A stretch of DNA of 64,000 nt from Channa striata (lineage: Eukaryota; Chordata; Actinopteri; Anabantiformes; Channidae): positions 1 to 64,000 of the forward strand of contig JAUPFM010000107.1 of the NCBI GenBank assembly GCA_033026295.1, in the 5' to 3' direction. The notes under the pieces were generated by a model that did no database searches, was not told the origin of the DNA, and saw only the letters and a program-made list of their open reading frames with translations. The stretch's first letter is position 1. Each line of letters opens with the position of its first letter. Positions 27,042 to 38,489 of this stretch are shown one piece after another. The translations under genes were made by a program, and so were the position numbers.

Positions 27042-28087
27042 GCTAAGCGCCTCTTTTCTCTGAGAAATGCTGTTTTCCAACCAAGCTTGTATTGAACAAT
27101 TTCTGCACCAAACTCAAATAAAACTGTGTCTGCCTTCTTATTTAGCCTAAATCCAGTCAGCAGAACATAACAACAAGCTGTGGGATGTTTCCTTAAAAGA
27201 CAGTAAATGCATGTAATTCAAGCATCCTTTTATGCTCCATCGCCTTTTCTCAGCGAGAAATGCTGATTTGAAGCCAAGCTTGTATTGAACAATTTCTGCC
27301 CAAACTCAAATAAAACTGTGTCTGCCTTCTTATTTAGCCTAAATCCACTCAGGAGAGACTGAAAACAAGCTTCTGGGATGTTTCCTTAAAATTCAGTAAA
27401 TATATGTAATTCAAGCATCCTTTTATGCTCTTGTATGTCGCCTTTTCTCAGCTCATCACCTCATTTCCATCCTCTTGGAAATGCTGTTTTGAAGCCAAGC
27501 TTGTATTGAACAATTTCTGCACCAAACTCAAATAAAACTGTGTCTGCCTTCTTATTTAGCCTAAACCAGTCAGCAGAATATAAAAACAAGCTTCTGGGAT
27601 GTTTCCTTAAAATTCAGTAAATGCATGTAATTCAAGCATCCTTTTATGCAACTTAATCGCCTTTTCTCAGCGAGAAATGCTGTTTACAACCTCATCAAAA
27701 GCTTGTATTGAACAATTTCTGCACCAAAGTCAAATAAAACTATGTCTGCCTTCTTATTTAGCCTAAATCCAGTCAGCAGAACATAAAAACAAGCTTCTGG
27801 GATGTTTCCTTAAAGACAGTAAATGCATGTAAATCAAGCATCCCCTTCAGGATCACTTTTCTCAGCGAGAAAATTCTGATTTGAAGCCAAGCTTGTATTG
27901 AACAATTTTTGCACCAAACTCAAATAAAACTGTGTCTGCCTTCTTATTTAGCCTAAATCCACTCAGGAGATGTCTGCCACTCTCAAATCTAAGCGCCCTG
28001 TCATTGTGCCAACATTAAGAAAATAAGCTTGTGGGATGTTTCCTTAAAGACAGTAAATGCATGTAATCAAGCACCCTTTTAACAGCA
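27042..28087 (+). repeat. Satellite interleaved with short LINE-matching fragments
   Basis: Five or more monomers contain foreign patches that match the LINE at 36059-39184, in the same order and nearly the same spacing. Matches: 27042-27062 with 37896-37912 (gapped), 27428-27439 with 38301-38312 (12 bp), 27462-27476 with 38357-38371 (15 bp), 27685-27699 with 38517-38531 (15 bp), 27842-27857 with 38685-38700 (16 bp), and 27996-28020 with 38853-38877 (24 of 25 positions). A weaker 9-bp match is 28079-28087 with 38995-39003. Offsets stay within 10832-10916 bp. Satellite sequence fills the gaps in phase. The pattern resembles a consensus of two different templates more than an insertion. Confidence 0.8.
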
Positions 28088-31000
28088 ATCGCCTTTTCTC
28101 GGGAAATGCTGTTTTGTCTGCAAAGCTTGTATTGAACAATTTCTGCACCAAAGTCAAATAAAACTGTGTCTGCCTTCTTATTTAGCCTAAATCCAGTCAG
28201 CATAAAAAGAACATAAAAACCCTTCTGGGATGTTTCCTTAAAAAATTCAGTAAATGCATGTAATTCAAGCATCCTTTTTTTATGCCTTTTCTCAAAAGAA
28301 AATCATAATCGCCTTTTCTCAGCCAGAAAATGCTGTTTTGAAACCAATCTTTTATTGAACAATTTCTGCACCAAACTCAAATAAAACTGTGCCTTACTTC
28401 TTATTTAGCCTAAATCCACTCAGGAGAGACTGAAAATAAGCTTGTGGGATGTTTCCTTAAAAGACAGTAAATGCATGTAATTCAAGCATCCTTTATGCTT
28501 AATCGCCTTTTCTCAGCGAGAAAATGCTGTTTTGAAACCAAGCTTGTATTGAACAATTTCTGCACCAAAGTCAAATAAAACTGTGTCTGCCTTCTTATTT
28601 ACCTAAATCCAGTCAGCAGAACATAAAAACAAGCTTCTGGGATGTTTCCTTAAAATTCAGTAAATATATGTAATTCAAGCATCCTTTTATGCTCATAATC
28701 GCCTTTTCTCAGCGAGAAATGCTGTTTTGAAGCCAAGCTTGTATTGAACAATTTCTGCACCAAACTCAAATAAAACTGTGTTTGCCTTCTTATTTAGCCT
28801 AAATCCACTCAGGAGAGACTGAAAATAAGCTTGTGGGATGTTTCCTTAAAAGACAGTAAATGCATGTAATCAAGCACCCTTTTATGCTGACAATCGACTT
28901 TTCTCAGCGAGAAATGCTGTTTTGAAGCCAAGCTTGTATTGAACAATTTTTGCACCAAACTCAAATAAAACTGTGTCTGCCTTCTTATTTAGCCTAAATC
29001 CACTCAGGAGAGACTGAAAATAAGCTTGTGGGATGTTTCCTTAAAAGACAGTAAATGCATGTAATCAAGCATCCTTTTTATACTGCAATCGCCTTTTCTC
29101 AGCGAGAATTGCTGTTTTGAAGTAGAGCTTGTATTGAACAAGTTCTGCACCAAAGTCAAATAAAACTGTGTCTGCCTTCTTATTTAGCTTAAATCCAGTC
29201 AGCAGAACATAAAACAAGCTTCTGGGATGTTTCCTTAAAATTCAGTAAATGCATGTAATTCAAGCATCCTTTTATGCTCGCAATCGCCTTTTCTCAGCGA
29301 GAAAATGCTGTTTTGAAACCAATCTTGTATTGAACAATTTCTGCACCAAACTCAAATAAAACTGTGTCTGCCTTCTTATTTAGCCTAAATCCACTCAGGA
29401 GAGACTGAAAATAAGCTTGTGGGATGTTTCCTTAAAAGACAGTAAATGCATGTAATTCAAGCATCCTCTTATGCTTGCAATCGCCTTTTCTCACCGAGAA
29501 ATGCTGTTTTGAAGCAAAGCTTGTATTGAACAATTTCTGCACCAAAGTCAAATAAAACTGTGTCTGCCTCCTTTTTTAGCCTAAATCCAGTCAGCAGAAC
29601 ATAAAAACAAGCTTCTGGGATGTTTCCTTAAAATTCAGTAAATATATGTAATTCAAGCATCCTTTTATGCTAGCAATGGCCTTTTATCAGCGAGAAATGC
29701 TGTATTGAAGCAGAGCTTGTATTGAACAATTTCTGCACCAAAGTCAAATAAAACTGTGTCTGCCTTCTTATTTAGCCTAAATCCAGTCAGCAGAACATAA
29801 AAACAAGCTTCTGGGATGTTTCCTTAAAATTCAGTAAATATATGTAATTCAAGCATCCTTTGATGCTTTAATCGCCTTTTCTCAGCGAATAATGCTGTTT
29901 TGAAGCCAAGCTTGTATTGAACAATTTCTGCACCAAACTCAAATAAAACTGTGTCTGCCTTCTTATTTAGCCTAAATCCACTCAGGAGAGACTGAAAATA
30001 AGCTTGTGGGATGTTTCCTTAAAAGACAGTAAATGCATGTAATTCAAGCATCCTTTTATGCTCGTAATCGCCTTTTCTCAGCGAGAAATGCTGTTTTGAA
30101 GCCAAGCTTGTATTGAACAATTTTGCACCAAACTCAAATAAAACTGTGTCTGCCTTCTTATTTAGCCTAAATCCAGTCAGCAGAACATAACAACAAGCTT
30201 GTGGATGTTTCCTTAAAATTCAGTAAATGCATGTAATTCAAGCATCCTTACATGCTCATAAATCGCCTTTTCTCAGCGAGAAAATGATGTTTTGAAGCAG
30301 AGCTTGTATCGAACAATTTCTGCACCAAACTCAAATAAAACTGTGTCTGCCTTCTTATTTAGCCTAAATCCAGTCAGCAGAACATAAAAACAAGCTTGTG
30401 GGATGTTTCCTTAAAAGACAGTAAATGCATGTAATTCAAGCTTCTTTTTATGCTCGCAATCGCCTTTTCTCAGCGAGAAAATGCTGTTTTGAAGCCAAGC
30501 TTGTATTGAACAATTTCTGCACCAAAGTCAAATAAAACTGTGTCTGCCTTCTTATTTAGCCTAAATCCAGTCAGCAGAACATAAAAATAAGCTTGTGGGA
30601 TGTTTCCTTAAAAGACAGTAAATGCATGTAATTCAAGCATCCTTTTATGCTCGTAATCGCCTTTTCTCAGCGAGAAATGCTGTTTTGAAGCCAAGCTTGT
30701 ATTAAACAATTTCTGCACCAAACTCAAATAAAACTGTGTTTGCCTTCTTATTTAGCCTAAATCCACTCAGGAGAGACTGAAAATAAGCTTGTGGGATGTT
30801 TCTTTAAAAGACAGTAAATATATGTAATTAAAGTATCCTTTTATGCTCATAATCGCCTTTTCTCAGCGAGAAATGCTGTTTTGAAGCCAAGCTTGTATTG
30901 AACAATTTCTGCACCAAAGTCAAATAAAACTGTGTCTGCCTTCTTATTTAGCCTAAATCCAGTCAGCAGAACATAAAAATAAGCTTGTGGATGTTTCCTT

Positions 31001-34000
31001 AAAAGACAGTAAATGCATGTAATTCAAGCATCCTCTTATGCTCAGTAATCGCCTTTTCTCACCGAGAAATGCTGTTTTGAAGCAAAGCTTGTATTGAACA
31101 ATTTCTGCACCAAAGTCAAATAAAACTGTGTCTGCCTTCTTATTTAGCCTAAAGTAAATGCATGTAATTCAAGCATCCTTATATGCTCTTTTATGCTCAA
31201 ATCGCCTTTTCTCAGCGAGAAAATGATGTTTTGAAGCAGAGCTTGTATCGAACAATTTCTGCACCAAACTCAAATAAAACTGTGTCTGCCTTCTTATTTA
31301 GCCTAAATTCACTCAGGAGAGACTGAAAATAAGCTTGTGGGATGTTTCCTTAAAAGACAGTAAATGCATGTAATTCAAGCATCCTTTTATGATCGCAATC
31401 GCCTTTTCTCAGCGAGAAATGCTGTTTTGAAGCCAAGCTTGTATTGAACAATTTCTGTACCAAACTCAAATAAAACTGTGTCTGCCTTCTTATTTAGCCT
31501 AAATCCACTCAGGAGAGACTGAAAATAAGCTTGTGGATGTTTCCTTAAAAGACAGTAAATGCATGTAATCAAGCATCCTTTTATGCTCGTAATCGCCTTT
31601 TCTCAGCGAGAAATGCTGTTTTGAAGCCAAGCTTGTATTGAACAATTTCTGCACCAAAGTCAAATAAAACTGTGTCTGCCTTCTTATTTAGCCTAAATCC
31701 ACTCAGGAGAGACTGAAAATAAGCTTGTGGGATGTTTCCTTAAAAGACAGTAAATGCATGTAAATCAAGCATCCTTTTATGCTCATAATCGCCTTTTCTC
31801 AGCGAGAAAATGCTGTTTTGAAGCCAAGCTTGTATTGAACAATTTCTGCACCAAAGTCAAATAAAACTGTGTCTGCCTTCTTATTTAGCCTAAATCCACT
31901 CAGGAGAGACTGAAAATAAGCTTGTGGGATGTTTCCTTAAAAGACAGTAAATGCATGTAATTCAAGCATCCTTTATGCTCTTAATCGCCTTTTTCTCAGC
32001 GAGAAATGCTGTTTTGAAGCCAAGCTTGTATTGAACAATTTCTGCCCAAACTCAAATAAAACTGTGTCTGCCTTCTTATTTAGCCTAAATCCACTCAGGA
32101 GAGACTGAAAATAAGCTTGTGGGATGTTTCCTTAAAAGACAGTAAATGCATGTAATCAAGCACCCTTTTATGCTCGCAATCGCCTTTTCTCAGCGAGAAA
32201 TGCTGTTTTGAAGCCAAGCTTGTATTGAAGAATTTCTGCACCAAACTCAAATAAAACTGTGTCTGCCTTCTTATTTAGCCTAAATCCACTCAGGAGAGAC
32301 TGAAAATAAGCTTGTGGGATGTTTCCTTAAAAGACAGTAAATGCATGTAATCAAGAATCCTTTTATGCTCTGCAATCGCCTTTTCTCATCGAGAAATGCT
32401 GTTTTGAAGCCAAGCTTGTATTGAACAATTTCTGCACCAAAGTCAAATAAACCTCAGTCTGCCTTCTTATTTAGCCTAAATCCAGTCAGCAGAACATAAA
32501 AACAAGCTTGTGGGATGTTTCCTTAAAAGACAGTAAATGCATGTAATTCAAGCATCCTTTTATGCTCGCAATCGCTTTTTCTCAGCGAGAAATGCTGTTT
32601 TGAAGCCAAGCTTGTATTGAACAAGTTCTGCACCAAAGTCAAATAAAACTGTGTCTGCCTTCTTATTTAGCCTAAATCCAGTCAGCAGAACATAAAAACA
32701 AGCTTCTGGGATGTTTCCTTAAAATTCAGTAAATATATGTAATTCAAGCATCCTTTTATGCTCGAATCCCCTTTTTCTCAGCGAGAAATGCTGTTTTGAA
32801 GCCAAGCTTGTATTGAACAATTTCTGCACCAAAGTCAAATAAAACTGTGTCTGCCTTCTTATTTAGCCTAAATCCAGTCAGCAGAACATAAAAACAAGCT
32901 TGTGGGATGTTTCCTTAAAAGACAGTAAATGCATGTAATTCAAGCATCCTTTCATGCTCGCAATCGCCTTTTCTCAGCCAGAAAATGCTGTTTTGAAACC
33001 AATCTTTTATTGAACAATTTCTGCACCAAACTCAAATAAAACTGTGTCTGCCTTCTTATTTAGCCTAAATCCACTCAGGAGAGACTGAAAATAAGCTTGT
33101 GGGATGTTTCCTTAAAAGACAGTAAATGCATGTAATCAAGCATCCTTTTATGCTCGTAATCGCCTTTTCTCAGCGAGAAATGCTGTTTTGAAGCAGAGCT
33201 TGTATTGAACAATTTCTGCACCAAACTCAAATAAAACTGTGTCTGCCTTCTTATTTAGCCTAAATCCAGTCAGCAGAACATAAAAACAAGCTTCTGGGAT
33301 GTTTCCTTAAAATTCAGTAAATATATGTAATTCAAGCATCCTTTTATGCTCATAATCGCCTTTTCTCAGCGAGAAATGCTGTTTTGAAGCCAAGCTTGTA
33401 TTGAACAATTTCTGCACCAAAGTCAAATAAAACTGTGTCTGCCTTCTTACTTAGCCTAAATCCAGTCAGCAGAACATAAAAATAAGTTTGTGGGATGTTT
33501 CCTTAAAAGACAGTAAATGCATGTAATTCAAGCATCCTTTTATGCTCGCAATCGCCTTTTCTCAGCGAGAAAATGCTGTTTTGAAGCCAAGCTTGTATTG
33601 AACAATTTCTGCACCAAAGTCAAATAAAACTGTGTCTGCCTTCTTATTTAGCTTAAATCCAGTCAGCAGAACATAAAAATAAGCTTGTGGATGTTTCCTT
33701 AAAAGACAGTAAATGCATGTAATTCAAGCATCCTTTTATGCTCATAATCGCCTTTTCTTAGCGAGAAAATGCTGTTTTGAAACCAATCTTGTATTGAACA
33801 ATTTCTGCACCAAACTCAAATAAAACTGTGTTTGCCTTCTTATTTAGCCTAAATCCACTCAGGAGAGACTGAAAATAAGCTTGTGGGATGTTTCTTTAAA
33901 AGACAGTAAATGCATGTAATTAAAGTATCCTTTTATGCTCGTAATCGCCTTTTCTCAGCGAGAAATGCTGTTTTGAAGCCAAGCTTGTATTGAACAATTT

Positions 34001-34750
34001 CTGCACCAAAGTCAAATAAAACTGTGTCTGCCTTCTTATTTAGCCTAAATCCAGTCAGCAGAACATAAAAACAAGCTTGTGGGATGTTTCCTTAAAAGAC
34101 AGTAAATGCATGTAATTCAAGCATCCTTTTATGCTCTTAATCGCCTTTTCTCAGCGAGAAATGCTGTTTTGAAGCAAAAGCTTGTATTGAACAATTTCTG
34201 CACCAAAGTCAAATAAAACTGTGTCTGCCTTCTTATTTAGCCTAAATCCACTCAGGAGAGACTGAAAATAAGCTTGTGGGATGTTTCCTTAAAAGACAGT
34301 AAATGCATGTAATTCAAGCATCCTCTTATGCTCGCAATCATCTTTTCTCAGCGAGAAATGCTGTTTTGAAGCAGAGCTTGTATTGAACAATTTCTGCACC
34401 AAAGTCAAATAAAGCTGTGTCTGCCTTCTTATTTAGCCTAAATCCAGTCAGCAGAACATAAAAACAAGCTTCTGGGATGTTTCCTTAAAATTCAGTAAAT
34501 GCATGTAATTCAAGCATCCTTTATGCTCGTAATCGCTTTTCTCAGCGAGAAATGCTGTTTTGAAGCAGAGCTTGTATTGAACAATTTCTGCACCAAAGTC
34601 AAATAAAACTGTGTCTGCCTTCTTATTTAGCCTAAATCCAGTCAGCAGAACATAAAAACAAGCTTCTGGGATGTTTCCTTAAAATTCAGTAAATATATGT
34701 AATTCAAGCATCCTTTTATGCTCGCAATCGCCTTTTCTCAGCGAGAAATG
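28088..34750 (+). repeat. Irregular satellite segment with extra small indels
   Basis: Same satellite, with more one-off lesions than elsewhere: cagcataaaaagaacataaaa near 28199, atgccttttctcaaaagaaaatc near 28283, tagcaatggccttttatcag near 29671 and aataaacctcagtctgcc near 32446. No coding region or second element is visible. A lower-quality consensus or older, less homogenised monomers would both fit. Confidence 0.65.
31119..31272 (+). repeat. Shortened satellite monomer (~154 bp)
   Basis: Unit starts at 31119 and 31273 are 154 bp apart. The sequence jumps from tatttagcctaaa directly to gtaaatgcatg, removing the variable cassette, the first HindIII site and the gggatgtttcctt segment. It also carries a small duplication, ttatatgctcttttatgctc. 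Deletion between short taaa repeats would explain the junction. Confidence 0.75.
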
Positions 34751-34799
34751 CTGTTTTGAAGCCAAGCTTGTATTGAACAATTTCTGCACCAAAGTCAAA

Positions 34800-36058
34800 T
34801 AAAACTGTGTCTGCCTTCTTATTTAGCCTAAATCCAGTCAGCAGAACATAAAAACAAGCTTCTGGGATGTTTCCTTAAAAGACAGTAAATGCATGTAATT
34901 CAAGCATCCTCTTATGCTCGCAATCGCCTTTTCTCAGCGAGAAATGCTGTTTTGAAGCAGAGCTTGTATTGAACAATTTCTGCACCAAAGTCAAATAAAA
35001 CTGTGTCTGCTTTCTTATTTAGCCTAAATCCACACAGGAGAGACTGAAAATAAGCTTGTGGGATGTTTCCTTAAAAGACAGTAAATGCATGTAATCAAGC
35101 ATCCTTTTATCCTTAATCGCCTTTTCTCAGCGAGAAATGCTGTTTTGAAGTAGAGCTTGTATTGAACAAGTTCTGCACCAAAGTCAAATAAAACTGTGTC
35201 TGCCTTCTTATTTAGCCTAAATCCAGTCAGCAGAACATAAAAACAAGCTTGTGGGATGTTTCCTTAAAAGACAGTAAATGCATGTAATTCAAGCATCCTT
35301 TTATGCTCGCAATCGCCTTTTCTCAGCGAGAAATGCTGTTTTGAAGCAAAGCTTGTATTGAACAATTTCTGCCCAAACTCAAATAAAACTGTGTCTGCCT
35401 TCTTATTTAGCCTAAATCCACTCAGGAGAGACTGAAAATAAGCTTGTGGGATGTTTCCTTAAAAGACAGTAAATGCATGTAAATCAAGAACCCTTTTATG
35501 CTCGCAATCGCCTTTTCTCAGCGAGAAATGTTGTTTTGAAGCAAAGCTTGTATTGAACAATTTCTGCACCAAAGTCAAATAAAACTGTGTCTGCCTTCTT
35601 ATTTAGCCTAAATCCAGTCAGCAGAACATAAAAATAAGCTTGTGGGATGTTTCCTTAAAAGACAGTAAATGCATGTAATTCAAGCATCCTTTTATGCTCA
35701 TAATCGCCTTTTCTCAGCGAGAAATGCTGTTTTGAAGCAGAGCTTGTATTGAACAATTTCTGCACCAAAGTCAAATAAAACTGTGTCTGCCTTCTTATTT
35801 AGCCTAAATCCACTCAGGAGAGACTGAAAATAAGCTTGTGGGATGTTTCCTTAAAAGACAGTAAATATATGTAATTCAAGCATCCTTTTATGCTCGCAAT
35901 CGCCTTTTCTCAGCGAGAAATGCTGTTTTGAAGCCAAGCTTGTATTGAACAATTTCTGCACCAAAGTCAAATAAAACTGTGTCTGCCTCCTTTTTTAGCC
36001 TAAATCCAGTCAGCAGAACATAAAAATAATTTTGTGGGATGTTTCCTTAAAAGACAGT
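34800..36058 (+). repeat. Left half of the duplicated block interrupted by the LINE
   Basis: The monomer series here matches 41030-42330. For example, the rare cacacaggagagac at 35031 pairs with 41301, and aataattttgtggg just before the LINE pairs with the copy at about 42298. The raw shift is 6270 bp. Subtracting the LINE plus one 17-bp target duplication leaves 3127 bp, equal to 16 monomers and to the shift seen on the other side of the LINE (39212 to 42342, 3130 bp). Confidence 0.85.
36042..36058 (+). repeat. Target-site duplication, copy at the LINE 3' side
   Basis: The 17-base satellite segment tttccttaaaagacagt directly precedes the LINE and is repeated exactly at 39185-39201 on its other side. 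The uninterrupted version at 42314-42330 has one copy. This is a normal length for a target-primed reverse transcription event. Confidence 0.93.
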
Positions 36059-36085
36059 CTACTACTACTCTTTCGGCTTTTCCCA
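36059..36085 (-). other. LINE 3' UTR and TAG-triplet tail
   Basis: Only 27 bases separate the stop codon (36086-36088 on the minus strand) from the target-site duplication. Read in sense, it ends in a short run of TAG/AGT triplets (plus strand ctactactactc at 36059-36070). RTE-clade elements usually end in short tandem triplets or tetramers rather than poly(A), and the last bases of the ORF plus this tail are thought to serve as the reverse-transcriptase recognition end. Confidence 0.75.
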
Positions 36086-36676
36086 TTAGGGGTCGCCACA
36101 GCGAATCATCCTTTTCCACTTTACTCTATCCTGAGCATCTTCCTCTCTGACACCAGCTAACCTCATGTCCTCTGTTAGAACATCCATATATCTCCTCCTT
36201 GGTCGTCCTTTCGCCCTCTTGCCTGGCAGCTCCATCTCCAACATCCTTCTACCAATATATTCACTGTCCCTCCTCTGCACATGTCCAAACCATCTCAATC
36301 TGGCCTCTCTGACTTTGTTGCTAACACAGGCAACGTGCGCTGTCCCTCTGATGAACTCGTTCCTAATTCTGTCCAACCTTGTCACTCCTAAGGAGAACCT
36401 CAACATCTTCATCTCTGCTGCTTCCATCTCTGCCTCTTGTCTCTTTCTCACTGCTACTGTCTCTAACCCATAGAGCAGAGCTGGTCTCACCACTGTCCTG
36501 TACACCTTTCCTTTGAGTCTTGCTGACACTCTTCTGTCACACAACACTCCTGACACTTTCCTCCACCCATTCCAACCTGCCTGCACTCGCCTCTTCACCT
36601 CTTTTCCACACTCTCCATCACACTGAACTGTTGACCCCAAGTACTTAAACTCCTGCACTTTCTTCACCTCAGCCCC
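36086..36676 (-). pseudogene. LINE ORF fragment 4: reverse transcriptase box E and C-terminal region
   Basis: An open stretch of about 195 codons that continues the reverse transcriptase after a frameshift near 36676, where the G-run in caggggctgagg appears one base off relative to the flanking frames. It begins at the box E-like FKYLGS, followed by the thumb-like region with RRVQAGWNGW, RPALLYGLETVA, MLRFSLGVTRLDRIRN and the conserved LRWFGHVQRR, and ends at a TAA in the expected place (36086-36088). Reading it as a separate gene would need a non-ATG start (GTG at 36667), so it is best treated as the tail of the LINE protein. Confidence 0.85.
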
Positions 36677-37077
36677 TGTAACCTCACACTTCTACCTGGA
36701 TCCCTCTCGTTTACACACATGTATTCTGTCTTACTACGACTGACTTTCATACCTCTTCTTTCCAGAGCAAACCTCCACCTCTCCAGCTGTTCCTCCACCT
36801 GGTCTCTACTCTCACTGCAAATCACAATGTCATCTGCAAACATCATTGTCCAGGGAGATTTCTGTCTGACCTCGTCTGTCAACCTGTCCATCAGCATAGC
36901 AAACAAGAAGGGACTCAAAGCCGATCCTTGGTGTAGTCCCACCTCTACCTTGAACTCCTCTGTCTGACCCACGGCACATCTCACCACCGTCATGCTTCTC
37001 TCATACATGTCCTGAACTACTCTGACGTACTTCTCTGCCACTCCCGACATCCTCATACAGTACCACAGCTCCTCCTC
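36665..37077 (-). pseudogene. LINE ORF fragment 3: reverse transcriptase boxes B to D
   Basis: This frame carries the core catalytic half of the polymerase: GLHQGSALSPFLFAMLMDRL (box B), FADDIV (box C, both catalytic aspartates intact) and RRGMKVSRSKTEYM (box D). It is joined to the upstream frame by a one-base disagreement near 37077 (ccgaggaggagctg) and runs out of frame near 36676. All catalytic residues expected here are present, so the damage is to the frame, not to the active site. Confidence 0.88.
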
Positions 37078-37187
37078 GGCACCCTGTCATACGCCTTCTC
37101 TAAATCCACAAAGACACAATGCAGCTCCTTCTGACCATCTCTGTACTTTTCCATCAACAACCTCAAAACGAAAATGGCATCAGTGGT
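37078..37187 (-). pseudogene. LINE ORF fragment 2b: reverse transcriptase box A, in its own frame
   Basis: A stretch of about 36 codons open only in the third minus-strand frame between two small frameshifts. It translates to a segment containing LLMEKYRDGQKELH and FVDLEKAYDRVPR, the box A motif with the first catalytic Asp of the polymerase. It links the YGFMP segment upstream to the box B fragment downstream. It has no start codon of its own and is too short to be found by an ORF search, but it is needed for the reverse transcriptase domain to be complete. Confidence 0.8.
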
Positions 37188-38431
37188 GCTCTTACGGGCA
37201 TGAAACCATACTGCTGTTCACAAATCTCCACCTCCTTCCTAAGCCTGGCTTCCACTACTCTTTCCCACAGCTTCATTGTGTGGCTCATCAGCTTTATCCC
37301 TCTGTAGTTGCTACAGTTCTGCGTGTCACCCTTGTTCTTAAAGATCGGCACCAGAACGCTTCTCCTCCATTCCTCAGGCATCTTCTCACTCTCTAAAATC
37401 CTGTTAAACAGACCTGTCAGAAACTTCACTGCTGTCTCTCCTAGACACTTCCACACCTCCACAGGTACGTCATCAGGACCAACAGCCTTTCCGCTCTTCA
37501 TCCTTTTCAGAGCCTTCCTCACCTCATCCTTTCTAATCTCTCCTATTTCCTGCTCCACAACATCCACATCTTCCTCCCTTCTTTCCCTGTCATTTTCCTC
37601 ATTCATCAGCTGCTCAAAATACTCCTTCCATCTTCTCTGCACACTCTCCTGGCTTGTTAGCACCTTTTCATCTCTGTCTTTAATCACCCTTATCTGTTGC
37701 ACATCTTTCCCATCCCTATCTCTCTGTCTGGCTATCCTGTACAAGTCCTTCTCTCCTTCCTTCGTGTCTAACCTGTCATACAGCTCATCGTAAGCTTTCT
37801 GTTTGGCCTTTGCCACCTCCCTCTTCACTCTGTGCTGCACTTCCTTGTACTCCTGTCTACTTTCCTCAGTCCTTTCTACATCCCACTTCCTTTTAGCTAA
37901 CCTCTTCCTCTGGATGCAGTCCTGTACTTCCTCATTCCACCACCAAGTGTCTTTATCATCTTTCCTCTTACCAGATGACACACCAAGCACCTTTCTACCC
38001 ATTTCCCTGATTACCTCTGCTGTAGTTTCCCAATCATCTGGAAGCTCTTCCTGACCACCCAAAGCCTGTCTCAACTTCTGCCTGAATTCCTCACAAGTTT
38101 CTTCATTCTTTAGCTTCCACCACTTGGTCTTCTTTTCTGACTTTCCTCTCTTCTTCTTCCTGACCACCAGAGTCATCTTACACACCACCATGCGGTGCTG
38201 TCTGGCTACACTCTCTCCTACCACCACTTTACAGTCACTAACCTCTCTCAAATGACCTCGTCTACATAGGATGTAGTCCACCTGTGTACTCCTACCTCCA
38301 CTCTTGTATGTCACTCTATGTTCCTCTCTCTTCTGGAAGTAAGTGTTAACTACAGCCATTTCCATCCTCTTAGCAAAGTCCACTACCATCTGTCCTTCTG
38401 GATTCCTGTCCTTTACACCAAACCTGCCCAT
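37188..38431 (-). pseudogene. LINE ORF fragment 2: endonuclease C-terminus, linker and reverse transcriptase N-terminus
   Basis: A long uninterrupted stretch of about 415 codons. Residues about 1-95 finish the endonuclease: HRVTYKSGGRSTQVDYILCR, then SVARQHRMVVCKM, whose QHR occupies the place of the catalytic Asp-His pair (Gln-His is common in RTE elements). Residues about 95-300 are a lysine/glutamate-rich linker with a WWWNEEVQDCI motif. From about 310 come the first reverse transcriptase boxes: GKAVGPDDVPVEVWKCLGE, EWRRSVLVPIFKNKGD and NYRGIKLMSHTMKLWERV, ending at YGFMP. About ten further codons before the stop (open to 37163) are out of frame. The ATG at 38431 is an internal methionine. 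Confidence 0.9.
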
Positions 38432-38489
38432 TACCTCCTCATCACCTCTGTTCCCTCACCAACATGCCCATTGAAGTCTGCTCCAACAA
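38432..38489 (-). pseudogene. LINE ORF fragment 1b: endonuclease DFN motif between frameshifts
   Basis: Between two frameshifts the minus strand can be read as a short piece with GADFNGHVGEG, the conserved Asp-Phe-Asn motif of apurinic-like endonucleases. The upstream break lies in a GAG/AGA dinucleotide-like run near 38490, the downstream one near the gagggaaca bases at about 38455. The segment is too short to stand alone, but its position is what the domain requires. Confidence 0.7.

Larger units (their letters stand above)
1..36058 (+). repeat. Satellite array, left block (~197-bp monomer, ~183 copies)
   Basis: Head-to-tail tandem repeat of an AT-rich unit. Taking each unit from the motif aataaaactgtgtctgcc, successive starts at 1, 198, 395 and 593 give spacings of 197, 197 and 198 bp. 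Most units are 190-198 bp and differ by scattered substitutions and 1-4 base indels. All copies I read are in one orientation, with no inverted block. Each unit normally has two HindIII sites (aagctt; 59-64 and 164-169 in the first unit), an ATGCAT palindrome and the conserved stretch ccttttctcagcgagaaa. There is no gene in this block. I do not recognise the satellite family by name. Copy number is length divided by unit size, not a count. The array begins before base 1. Confidence 0.97.

Noticed and set aside
913..35000. Minus-strand open frames of 60-104 codons in many monomers, with a shared KKADTVLFEFGAEIVQYKL-like translation
   Set aside because: They are a by-product of one satellite frame that happens to lack stops. 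The ~197-bp period is not a multiple of three, so the frame breaks within one or two units. Indels fall anywhere, and there is no start-site or coding-constraint pattern.
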